Origin: Gammaproteobacteria bacterium | Lineage (GTDB): Bacteria; Pseudomonadota; Gammaproteobacteria; Steroidobacterales; Steroidobacteraceae | Direction: 5' to 3' | Assembly (NCBI GenBank): GCA_003165495.1 | Contig: PMMB01000240.1 | Span: 2,629-15,638, forward strand | DNA: 13,010 nt | In this document: positions 7,394-13,010 of the stretch, in pieces | Layout of the letters: every line of letters starts with the position of its first letter | Numbering within the stretch: position 1 is the stretch's first letter | Program-made: the position numbers and the translations under genes | The notes under the pieces: generated by a model | Database searches by the model: none | What the model was told of the DNA's origin: nothing | The model's input: the letters and a program-made list of their open reading frames with translations, nothing else

Positions 7394-7401
7394 GGCGGGC
7401 T

Positions 7402-8466
7402 TCAACCTCGGTGCGAGCGGGCGGCCTCGGTGGCTGCGAGGCCACCCTTCAATACATAGGCTTCGAACCCACGTTCGCTCAAAATGTATGCCGCTGCGGA
7501 ACTGCGTCGGCCCGTATCGCAGCACACCACGTACTGGGTGTTCTTATCCAGGGCATTGAGCTTCAGGCGAATGAAATACAGCGGAATATTGACCGCGCCG
7601 TCGATACGGAAGTTTTGGAATTCGCTCGGCAGCCGTACGTCCAGCCACTTGCCGCCGCCGGCCACGATTTCGTTGGCCTTGTCTTGATCCACCCATTGCA
7701 ATAGAGGTTCGTTGAGCAGGGTCTGAAAATCATTCTTGCCGAGCCGCATGAGCGTTCCGTCGGCGAACATGGTTACTGTTGCGTTGCGCTTCGCCTCGGC
7801 AATCAGGGCTTCCTCGCCGAAGCTGTCGCCCGGACCCAACTCGGCGAGCTTGATGCCTTCCTTGTTCAGCGGCGTCTCACGTGTCACGACGCATTTACCT
7901 GCCACTACGACGTAGAAGTAATCGCCCTCGGTTCCCTGCTTGATGACGACATCGCCCGCGCGATAGTTGATGCGCTGCATGCGCATGAAGATCGCCTGGA
8001 TATTCGCCGGAGGGATGCGGTGAAATGCCTTGGTTTGCAACAGCGTGGTCATCCAGTCGCCGGTCACATCGAGGCCATCTCCCCGCAACTCGGCAACCTC
8101 GTACTGGCCGGTCTGATCCCAAGTCAACAGCACGTCGAGTAAATCGCTGTCGATCATGATGTACTCGAGATCGACCGCCGCACGCGCGGTAAACTTTCGC
8201 GGCAGACCCGGAGCCAGTGCCGCACGCGCTTCGGGTGTGCCGGCGCGTATCGTGCCGATGAGTTTATCTTCCGCCCGCAGTTCGACGTTGCCGGCTACAA
8301 GGTAGAACGTGCGCTTATCCGTATCGCCTTCCTTGAATAGCACACGTCCGGCGCTCAATGAGCGAATGTGGGTCTTGCGGGCGAGCGCGTGCAGGTTCTC
8401 GGCCTTCAAACCGTCGAGCGGCGAGAAAGTTCTGAGTACTGCGAGTTCGAGAGGTCGTTCATCCAT
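7402..8466 (-). CDS. Two cyclic-nucleotide-binding-like domains fused to a rhodanese domain
   Basis: The 354-residue cytoplasmic protein has three parts. The first CNB-like domain (about 10-115) is degenerate: where the phosphate-binding cassette should be it reads GTPEARAALAPG. The second (about 145-255) keeps the cassette, with LGPGDSFGEEALI (210-222) and RNATV (227-231), so it could bind cAMP or c-di-GMP. The C-terminal rhodanese domain (about 260-347) has WLDVRLPSEF (274-283) and the active loop CDTGRRS with Cys316, intact for persulfide or arsenate-reductase-like chemistry. No helix-turn-helix is seen, so it is not a Crp-type regulator. ATG at 8466 is the start; only a weak purine stretch precedes it. 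Single CNB-rhodanese fusions occur in proteobacteria, but I cannot name an established function. Confidence 0.85.
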   Translation of the reverse strand: MDERPLELAVLRTFSPLDGLKAENLHALARKTHIRSLSAGRVLFKEGDTDKRTFYLVAGNVELRAEDKLIGTIRAGTPEARAALAPGLPRKFTARAAVDLEYIMIDSDLLDVLLTWDQTGQYEVAELRGDGLDVTGDWMTTLLQTKAFHRIPPANIQAIFMRMQRINYRAGDVVIKQGTEGDYFYVVVAGKCVVTRETPLNKEGIKLAELGPGDSFGEEALIAEAKRNATVTMFADGTLMRLGKNDFQTLLNEPLLQWVDQDKANEIVAGGGKWLDVRLPSEFQNFRIDGAVNIPLYFIRLKLNALDKNTQYVVCCDTGRRSSAAAYILSERGFEAYVLKGGLAATEAARSHRG

Positions 8467-8555
8467 CGAATAATTCGCCGGCGCCTATGGTTTCAACCCC
8501 ATGATTTTGGGTGCGAATCCTACCATATGCGACGGTAGATCCGATCACGTGTGGG
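8467..8555. other. Short gap between the FadJ-like gene and the CNB-rhodanese gene
   Basis: 89 bp between two minus-strand genes. On the minus strand TTGAAA lies 17 bp before TTATTC, a weak promoter-like pair just before the ATG at 8466. A 5-bp dyad CTACC/GGTAG (8520-8538) is present. No convincing terminator or RNA gene was seen. Confidence 0.3.
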
Positions 8556-10601
8556 TCACAGAGAGTGACGGGATGGGCTTTGGAGTTGCTGCCAACCCGG
8601 GTCCGGTCGAAAGCGCTCGCCATAGCGCTGGGCGAGTTCCTCCAGCCGCGCGGTGACGTTGGCGATGCCTCGCGCTCTCGCATATTGCAGCGGGCCGCCG
8701 CGAAAAGGCGCGAAACCGGTCGCAAATATGGCGCCTGCGTCCAGTAAATCGGCATCTTCTATGACTCCTTCGCGCAGGCAGGCCACGGCTTCGTTGAGCA
8801 TGGGCAATATCAACCGGTCCTCCAGATCCGCCGGTATGGCGAATTGCGGTGCGTCAGGCTTGACCGGCTTGCCGTCCCGCCACACGTAGAATCCTTCGCC
8901 GCTCTTGCGGCCGAATTTTTTTTGCTCCACCAATTTGACCAATATATCGGGCACGCGCCGTTGCAGCGCGTCCGCGAGAACACGGCCAACGTGCAGAGAG
9001 ACGTCCAAGCCGACCACGTCGGTCAATTCGATCGGCCCCATGGGCATGCCGAACGCCTTACCGACACGGTCGATGACGGCGGCGGGAATGCCGCCTTCCA
9101 GGGCGAATAGGGCCTCGTTGACATAGGGCGTCAAAATGCGGTTGACGACGAAGCCGGGCGCGCTGTTGCACGGCAGCGGCAGCTTATCGAGCTTGCGGGT
9201 GAATTTCAGCGCGTTTTGCACCACTTGCGGTTGCGTGCTCGTACCCTGCACGATTTCCACCAACTGCAATTGCGCCACGGGATTGAAGAAATGGATGCCA
9301 ACCAGGCGGCTTGGATCCCGAAGCTTCTCGCACAAGGTCTCGATCTTGATGCTCGAGGTATTGGTGGCGAGGATGGCGTTCGGTTTGAGCTTGGGCTCGA
9401 GCTCCGCGTACAGGGCACGCTTGGCGTCGACATTCTCGAAGATGGCCTCGATGACGACATCGGAATCGGCGACGCCGTCGCCCTTCACGTCCATCCGTAG
9501 TCGCGCGAACGCGGCGGCGGCCGCTGCGGGGTCTTTGAGCCGCTTGTCGAAAAAGACCTTGGCGCGGTCCATTGCCGGTTGAATCAATTCCAGGGAGCGA
9601 TCTTGCAAGGTGACCGTCATGCCGCGAAACGCCGACCACGCGGCGATATCGCCACCCATGACACCGGCGCCGATGACATGCACATGGCGAAAATCGGCAG
9701 GCGATTTTCCGCCCAAGCTTTTGAGCCGATCCTGCAACAAGAACACGCGTACCAGGTTGCGTGATGTGGGAGTGCACATGAGATCGCTGATGGATCGCGC
9801 CTCCGCTTCATAGCTCTCGGCGCCGGCGGCGCCATGGCGTTGCCACAGATCGAGAATGGCGTAGGGCGCAGGGTACTGATCGCGCCGCACGCTATGTCTC
9901 AACGTCGCGGCGGTTTGCCTCGCGATGAACGGGCGTACCCAACCGAAGTTCAAGAGTTTGTCGACGAAGGGAGCCGTTGCTTTCGGCGGCGACGCCAGCA
10001 GGCGTGACTTGGCGCGCTCGAGAAGCGCAGGCGGAGGTACGAGTTCGTCGATCAAACCCACCGCGAGCGCGCGCGATCCCTTGTACGGTTTGCCTTTGAG
10101 CATGAGATCGAGGGCGGGGCGCACACCGATGAGTTGCACGCTGCGCACCGTGCCGCCAAATCCCGGATGGAGGCCGAGCAGTACTTCGGGAAAGCCCAAG
10201 GACAGCGTGGCGTCGTCCGCAGCCACTCGATAGGTACAGGCGAGTGCGAGCTCGAGGCCGCCTCCCAGCGCGAAGCCGTGCAGGGCTGCAATGCTGGGGC
10301 AGGGCAGATCCTCGAGCGTTTGCAGGACGGCCTGTCCGGCGCGCACCAGCTCATAGCCTTCCTCGGGGGTGCGGATCTTCAAAAATTCCTTGATGTCGGC
10401 GCCCGCAATGAAGCCGTTTGCCTTGGCGGAGCGGATCACCACTCCGGCGGGCTGCTGCGCAGCAACGTCCACGAGCTGGGCGGCCAGATCGCGTAGAACC
10501 GCGGCGGACAATACGTTGGTCGAGGTTCCGGGCGTGTCGCACACCAACCAGGCAACGCGGTCGGCGTCCATCCTGAAGGACCAGGTGTTGGTATCAGCCA
10601 T
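8556..10601 (-). CDS. Enoyl-CoA hydratase / 3-hydroxyacyl-CoA dehydrogenase (FadB/FadJ type)
   Basis: A 681-residue bifunctional beta-oxidation enzyme that hydrates 2-enoyl-CoA and oxidises the 3-hydroxyacyl-CoA with NAD. The N-terminal crotonase domain has the oxyanion-hole segments GFIAGADIKEF and ALHGFALGGGLELA. Both catalytic glutamates are present, Glu117 and Glu139 (in GFPEVLLG). The dehydrogenase domain follows, with the Rossmann motif IGAGVMGGDIA (about 310-320), LATNTSSI and HFFNPV with catalytic His437. The C-terminal 3HCDH segments PGFVVNRIL and MGPIELTDVVGLDV come next. I choose ATG at 10601, which overlaps the upstream stop (TGATG), over the TTG one codon earlier. No thiolase (fadA/fadI) is next to it, so its partner must be encoded elsewhere. 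The length sits nearer FadJ, but FadB and FadJ cannot be separated safely here. Confidence 0.93.
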   Translation of the reverse strand: MADTNTWSFRMDADRVAWLVCDTPGTSTNVLSAAVLRDLAAQLVDVAAQQPAGVVIRSAKANGFIAGADIKEFLKIRTPEEGYELVRAGQAVLQTLEDLPCPSIAALHGFALGGGLELALACTYRVAADDATLSLGFPEVLLGLHPGFGGTVRSVQLIGVRPALDLMLKGKPYKGSRALAVGLIDELVPPPALLERAKSRLLASPPKATAPFVDKLLNFGWVRPFIARQTAATLRHSVRRDQYPAPYAILDLWQRHGAAGAESYEAEARSISDLMCTPTSRNLVRVFLLQDRLKSLGGKSPADFRHVHVIGAGVMGGDIAAWSAFRGMTVTLQDRSLELIQPAMDRAKVFFDKRLKDPAAAAAAFARLRMDVKGDGVADSDVVIEAIFENVDAKRALYAELEPKLKPNAILATNTSSIKIETLCEKLRDPSRLVGIHFFNPVAQLQLVEIVQGTSTQPQVVQNALKFTRKLDKLPLPCNSAPGFVVNRILTPYVNEALFALEGGIPAAVIDRVGKAFGMPMGPIELTDVVGLDVSLHVGRVLADALQRRVPDILVKLVEQKKFGRKSGEGFYVWRDGKPVKPDAPQFAIPADLEDRLILPMLNEAVACLREGVIEDADLLDAGAIFATGFAPFRGGPLQYARARGIANVTARLEELAQRYGERFRPDPGWQQLQSPSRHSL

Positions 10602-11356
10602 CAAGCCGCCTGCTGAACTTGGCTGTGTACCGTGAAATCACAAATCAGCGGTAGATGATCGGAGAATTGAACGTCCGGTATTTCAAAGCGATTCACCTCG
10701 ATCTTGGCGCTGTGCAGAATGAAATCAAGCTCTTTGCGCGGGCTGCGGCTCGGATAAGACGGAAGGCCGCGGACGTTGGCGCTGGTCAATCCGGCCGCTT
10801 GCGTGAACAAATAGAGTTCGTGATCACCCCAGTAAGTATTGAAGTCGCCGGCCACGATGACGGGCTTTCGTGTTTTGCGCACCAAATCATAGAGATACCG
10901 TAGCTGGTATTGCCGATGTCTGAACTTCAGGGACAGGTGCACCAGAAAAATCGCCACATCGTCGAGCTCCAATTCGATGATTAGGCGCTTGATTCCGGTG
11001 TCGAAATAATGAAAGCGCTCGCCGCGCACCCGCGGCGCCGCGAGAAAGGCATTGGCTTGCTTGCGCACGATCGGGACCAGGTGATTCACCGAGGACACGC
11101 CATACTTGCATTCGAACGTGGAGTAGTGGCCCAGGGAGCGCGCTATGAAGTCCGCCTGATTGACCATCCCGGTTCGGATGGAGCCGGTATCGACCTCGAT
11201 CAGGCCGACTACGTCCGGATCCTGCTGCTTGATGAAGTCGGTAATCCGTGACAGCACCTGTCGGCTGGAGCGAAGGTAGCCGGCGCCCGGCACGGGAAGG
11301 TGGAACGCGGGCCCGGTTCCGGTGGCATATCGTATATTGTAAATCAGCAATCGCAC
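10601..11356 (-). CDS. Endonuclease/exonuclease/phosphatase-family protein
   Basis: A 251-residue protein of the EEP (DNase I-like) metal-dependent phosphoesterase fold. The motif set is complete: YNIRYATG with Asn7, LIEVD with Glu54, VHLSLK with His140, VAGDFNT with Asp171 and Asn173, LDFIL with Asp211, and the closing SDHLPL with Asp233-His234. Substrates in this fold range from DNA and RNA to phospholipids, and nothing visible fixes which applies. No signal peptide is seen. The start is GTG at 11356: the codon directly before it is an in-frame TAA, and the first conserved motif begins at residue 4, so no earlier start is possible and only a start within a few codons could be later. There is no Shine-Dalgarno site. 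It overlaps the downstream beta-oxidation gene by TGATG, implying an operon. Confidence 0.88.
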   Translation of the reverse strand: MRLLIYNIRYATGTGPAFHLPVPGAGYLRSSRQVLSRITDFIKQQDPDVVGLIEVDTGSIRTGMVNQADFIARSLGHYSTFECKYGVSSVNHLVPIVRKQANAFLAAPRVRGERFHYFDTGIKRLIIELELDDVAIFLVHLSLKFRHRQYQLRYLYDLVRKTRKPVIVAGDFNTYWGDHELYLFTQAAGLTSANVRGLPSYPSRSPRKELDFILHSAKIEVNRFEIPDVQFSDHLPLICDFTVHSQVQQAA

Positions 11357-11364
11357 TTAGCCGT

Positions 11365-11370
11365 ATTGTA
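11365..11370 (-). promoter_or_regulatory. -10-like box directly before the EEP gene
   Basis: On the minus strand TACAAT ends 8 nt before the GTG start at 11356, and no ribosome binding site lies between them. Transcription from this box would begin at or within a base or two of the start codon, giving a leaderless mRNA. The -35 region is weak. Confidence 0.4.
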
Positions 11371-11407
11371 TCGGCGCCCAGTGCTTCGCGCATGACCATC
11401 GTCAAGA

Positions 11408-11413
11408 TACACT
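11408..11413 (+). promoter_or_regulatory. -10-like box directly before the TIR-like gene
   Basis: TACACT, a TANNNT-type -10 box, ends 6 nt before the ATG at 11420. The 20 bases before the ATG contain no AGGAG-like site. The expected transcription start would fall on or next to the A of the ATG. No clear -35 box is seen at the usual distance. Confidence 0.4.
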
Positions 11414-11419
11414 AGACGG

Positions 11420-11875
11420 ATGTCCACCAGCGTTAGCCCCATTCGCCTGTTCGTCTCGCATGCGTGGGTGGAAAACGACGACTACGCGCGAGTTTTCGAG
11501 TATCTCGAGGCGTCGGGATCCTTTTACTACGTTAATTCCAGCCAGCCGCAGGCGAAACGGCCGATCGACAAGGAGTCGCAGCGCGAAGACCTGCGGCGGC
11601 AGATCGCCCCCAGCGAGGTGATTGTCGTACTGCCGGCGGTGTACCAGATCGCGCCGGAGTTGGTCGTGTTTCAGATGAACTTTGCCAAGTCCGCCGATAA
11701 ACCGATCGTCGCCATGGAAAATTTCGGGTCGAGGGAACCGTTGCCGAAGGCCATCAAGGATCTTGCCGATGAAGTGAGCGCGTGGAATGAACGCAACTTG
11801 ATCGATGCCTTACGCCGCCAAGCCCGGCATGAGGAAACGACGCGCTGGGATACGATCGAATTCAAGCTCGACTAG
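11420..11875 (+). CDS. TIR-like domain protein (MTH538/DUF1863, ThsB-like), orphan
   Basis: A 151-residue single-domain protein. The opening strand and loop IRLFVSHAWVENDDYARV (8-25) is the SHxW signature of MTH538-type TIR-like domains, the family that includes Thoeris ThsB. FYYVNSSQP (35-43) matches the second conserved element, EVIVVLPAVY (66-75) a core strand, and KPIVAMENFGSREPLP (94-109) the strand and loop after the helix that normally holds the catalytic Glu. In that helix the expected Trp-x-x-Glu position reads VVFQMNFA, with Gln85 where Glu would sit, so NADase or cyclase activity is doubtful. No ThsA-like SIR2/SLOG gene or other defence gene is visible nearby. Start: ATG with no Shine-Dalgarno site. 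The stop abuts the stop of the convergent gene. Confidence 0.75.
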   Translation: MSTSVSPIRLFVSHAWVENDDYARVFEYLEASGSFYYVNSSQPQAKRPIDKESQREDLRRQIAPSEVIVVLPAVYQIAPELVVFQMNFAKSADKPIVAMENFGSREPLPKAIKDLADEVSAWNERNLIDALRRQARHEETTRWDTIEFKLD

Positions 11876-12265
11876 TTAGTTATTGGCGATCAGCGACGGA
11901 ACTTCGAAGTCGGCGGGCGCGCAATCCACGGCGTGCAATTGCACCACCGAGTTCGGACGATTCAACGTGGCATGATCCCGGCACATCAGGCCGAAGATCT
12001 CGACAATCAGGGCGGCACAGTCATCGGCTTCTTGATTCGACATCTTGCGTACGGACGCGGCCACGGCATCCTCGCCCCGCAAGGGCTGCACACACCGCAA
12101 GCAACGCATGACTTGACCGAAGGATTCGCGAACGTCGCCAGGCAATTGATCTTCCGGAAGCAAGGCGAGGTGCCGCCGGTAGGCAGCGATCAAGCGCTGC
12201 TTGATCGGGGTCGAGCGCACCAGCTCGAGAGTCGCAAAGTGGAAACAATCCCAGGCACTGATCAT
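11876..12265 (-). CDS. Conserved-looking hypothetical protein, 129 residues
   Basis: I do not recognise this family. The product is mostly helical in appearance, with no membrane segment or signal peptide. Its N-terminus reads MISAWDCFHFATLELV, followed by a basic helix (IKQRLIAAYRRHLALL). The four cysteines at CLRC, DDC and MCRD, plus one in VDC, are scattered rather than arranged as a metal site. The start is well supported: ATG at 12265 with AAGAGG 6 nt upstream. The gene has a promoter-like region and dyad-rich leader upstream. Its stop codon touches the stop of the TIR-like gene with no base between, so transcripts from the two genes would overlap at their 3' ends. It is a real gene by codon pattern, start signal and spacing. 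Confidence 0.7.
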   Translation of the reverse strand: MISAWDCFHFATLELVRSTPIKQRLIAAYRRHLALLPEDQLPGDVRESFGQVMRCLRCVQPLRGEDAVAASVRKMSNQEADDCAALIVEIFGLMCRDHATLNRPNSVVQLHAVDCAPADFEVPSLIANN

Positions 12266-12331
12266 GGACGCCTCTTAACTTAACAAAGACTGAATCCTTA
12301 AAGTGATTTCGAGGCTGCAACCTCTGCCCGG

Positions 12332-12349
12332 GTCTTGTTAAATCAAGAC
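12332..12349 (-). promoter_or_regulatory. Dyad in the leader of the hypothetical gene
   Basis: GTCTTG-TTAAAT-CAAGAC is a perfect 6+6 inverted repeat with a 6-base spacer, about 70 bp before the ATG at 12265. A related half, TTAACAAAGAC at 12280-12290, pairs with GTCTTGTTAA at 12332-12341 except for one extra base. A near-palindrome, GAGGCTGCAACCTC, lies between them at 12311-12324. These could be operators or alternative RNA stems in the 5' leader. The repeats are seen; the role is inferred. Confidence 0.4.
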
Positions 12350-12360
12350 TCTGCAGGCGG

Positions 12361-12388
12361 AATATACAAGACAATCACGGAAACGCAA
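12361..12388 (-). promoter_or_regulatory. Likely promoter of the hypothetical gene
   Basis: On the minus strand TTGCGT (12388-12383) and TATATT (12366-12361) are separated by 16 bp, a fair sigma-70 pair. This would give a leader of about 90 nt containing the dyads. A perfect TTGACA at 12403-12398 lies further upstream without a good -10 box at the right distance, but it could serve a second promoter. Confidence 0.4.
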
Positions 12389-12468
12389 CGCGGATTTTGT
12401 CAACCTTTGAAGGAGTCGACACAATGAGTTCGAGGCGGCCTTTTACCAGGGTTTTGAGCGTTTTCTAG

Positions 12469-12511
12469 AAGTATAATTATGAAACAAGCGTAAGCATTTG
12501 AATTATAACTT
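12469..12511 (-). other. A/T-rich inverted repeat overlapping the end of the efflux gene
   Basis: AAGTATAATT (12469-12478) is the reverse complement of AATTATA-CTT (12501-12511) except for one bulged base, with a 22-base loop. It overlaps the stop codon of the efflux gene at 12510-12512. The stem is almost all A/T and no T-run follows, so it would be a weak terminator; it could equally be a protein-binding site. The whole patch is distinctly A/T-rich compared with the rest of the window. Confidence 0.35.
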
Positions 12512-13010
12512 AGTGAGCACCGCCAACAGCTCCGGGAGCTAGGTTTTCTTTGATCGGTCGCGCCAACCAGATGACACCAATCATGAGCAGAAACAGAATC
12601 GATGAAATCCAGAATAAATCGTTTGCGGCCAACAAATGAGACTCGACGTCGATGCTGCGATTGATGGCCGCGCCGGCCTGTTGAAACGACAGGCCTCCGG
12701 CCTGCAATGTCTGCACATAGTCTCTGGTTGCCATACTCGAATTTCTGACGTATTCGGTGAGCTGCGCGTGGTGCAAGATCGCGCGGTTGTCCCACAGAGT
12801 CGTCGCGATGGAGGTGCCGAAGCTGCCTGAGACGATGCGCGCGAAATTCGACAAACCGGAGGCTGCGGGTACTCGCTCGGGGGTGAGACCAGAGAGCACC
12901 AAACTGACCAAGGGCACGAAGAAAAATGCCATCGCGGCGCCCTGCACGATGATGGGCACCACCAAGAATCCGAAATTCGCCTGGGTGTTGTAACGGGTGC
13001 GCATGTAGAG
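12510..13010 (-). CDS. DHA2-family (EmrB-type) drug efflux permease, C-terminal fragment
   Basis: The last 166 residues of a major facilitator of the 14-helix EmrB/QacA group; the frame stays open to the right edge. One membrane helix, FLVVPIIVQGAAMAFFFVPL, is followed by the conserved segment of this family that runs through LTPERVPAASGLSNFARIVSGSFG and on to TTLWDNRAILHHAQL. A long periplasmic loop comes next, and then the final helix FWISSILFLLMIGVIWLARP. Such pumps export hydrophobic drugs by proton antiport, often with an EmrA membrane-fusion protein and an outer-membrane channel. Those genes would lie upstream, to the right of the window. EmrB is the likely name, but the substrate is unknown. 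Confidence 0.9.
   Translation of the reverse strand, partial: LYMRTRYNTQANFGFLVVPIIVQGAAMAFFFVPLVSLVLSGLTPERVPAASGLSNFARIVSGSFGTSIATTLWDNRAILHHAQLTEYVRNSSMATRDYVQTLQAGGLSFQQAGAAINRSIDVESHLLAANDLFWISSILFLLMIGVIWLARPIKENLAPGAVGGAH

Noticed and set aside
7394..7525. Longer version of the small membrane protein
   Set aside because: The extension lies inside the rhodanese domain coding sequence of the upstream gene, and the added residues look like a frame shadow.
8505..8540. tRNA-like T-arm (GGGTGCGAATCC) suggesting a tRNA or attachment site
   Set aside because: No matching acceptor, anticodon or D arms could be found around it, and the loop departs from TTCGAAT.
10887..11405. Minus-strand open frame overlapping the EEP gene start
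   Set aside because: It overlaps the EEP gene, which has a full set of active-site motifs, and its own product has no recognisable motif.
12472..12477. Perfect TATAAT on the plus strand as a promoter
   Set aside because: No suitable -35 box lies upstream and no plus-strand gene follows; it is better explained as one arm of the A/T-rich inverted repeat.

Overview
The window looks like a gammaproteobacterial chromosome of moderately high G+C. The order fabG-acpP-fabF-pabB-pabC-mltG-tmk-holB-pilZ is the conserved gammaproteobacterial fatty-acid/folate/cell-envelope cluster. Having pabB directly between fabF and pabC suggests a Xanthomonadales/Nevskiales/Steroidobacterales-like lineage rather than enterics. 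This placement is inferred from gene order and protein style, not from a database search.

Positions 1-7143 (+ strand): the 3' end of fabG, then acpP behind a 188-bp gap that holds a strong hairpin and a likely promoter, then a tightly packed run of fabF, pabB, pabC, mltG, tmk, holB and pilZ. From fabF to holB every junction overlaps (GTGA or ATGA overlaps, 13 nt at tmk/holB, about 38 nt at fabF/pabB), so co-transcription and translational coupling are likely. The run joins fatty-acid elongation (FabG, AcpP, FabF), p-aminobenzoate synthesis for folate (PabB, PabC), thymidylate supply (Tmk), the DNA polymerase III clamp loader (HolB), peptidoglycan chain termination (MltG) and type IV pilus control (PilZ). 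Most starts here are GTG or TTG. PabB and PabC each differ from the textbook active site at one key residue.

Positions 7154-8466 (- strand): a protein with two cyclic-nucleotide-binding-like domains and a C-terminal rhodanese domain, followed by a small single-pass membrane protein. The pair converges on pilZ.

Positions 8556-11356 (- strand): an endonuclease/exonuclease/phosphatase-fold protein whose stop overlaps the start (TGATG) of a FadB/FadJ-type beta-oxidation enzyme. No thiolase gene is next to it.

Positions 11357-13010: a 63-bp divergent promoter region, then a + strand gene for a small TIR-like (MTH538/DUF1863-type, ThsB-like) protein with no visible partner. Next is a convergent 129-codon gene of unknown function whose stop abuts the TIR stop, with a 5' leader rich in dyads. 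Last is the 3' end of an EmrB-type DHA2 drug efflux gene running off the right edge. Both genes that diverge from the 63-bp region lack a Shine-Dalgarno site and have -10-like boxes only 6-8 nt before the start codon, so leaderless transcripts are possible.

No tRNA, rRNA, CRISPR array, insertion sequence or prophage gene was seen. The longest stretch without a gene is the 244 bp at 12266-12509. The best candidates for new biology are the orphan TIR-like gene and its neighbourhood, and the cyclic-nucleotide/rhodanese protein with its small membrane partner.
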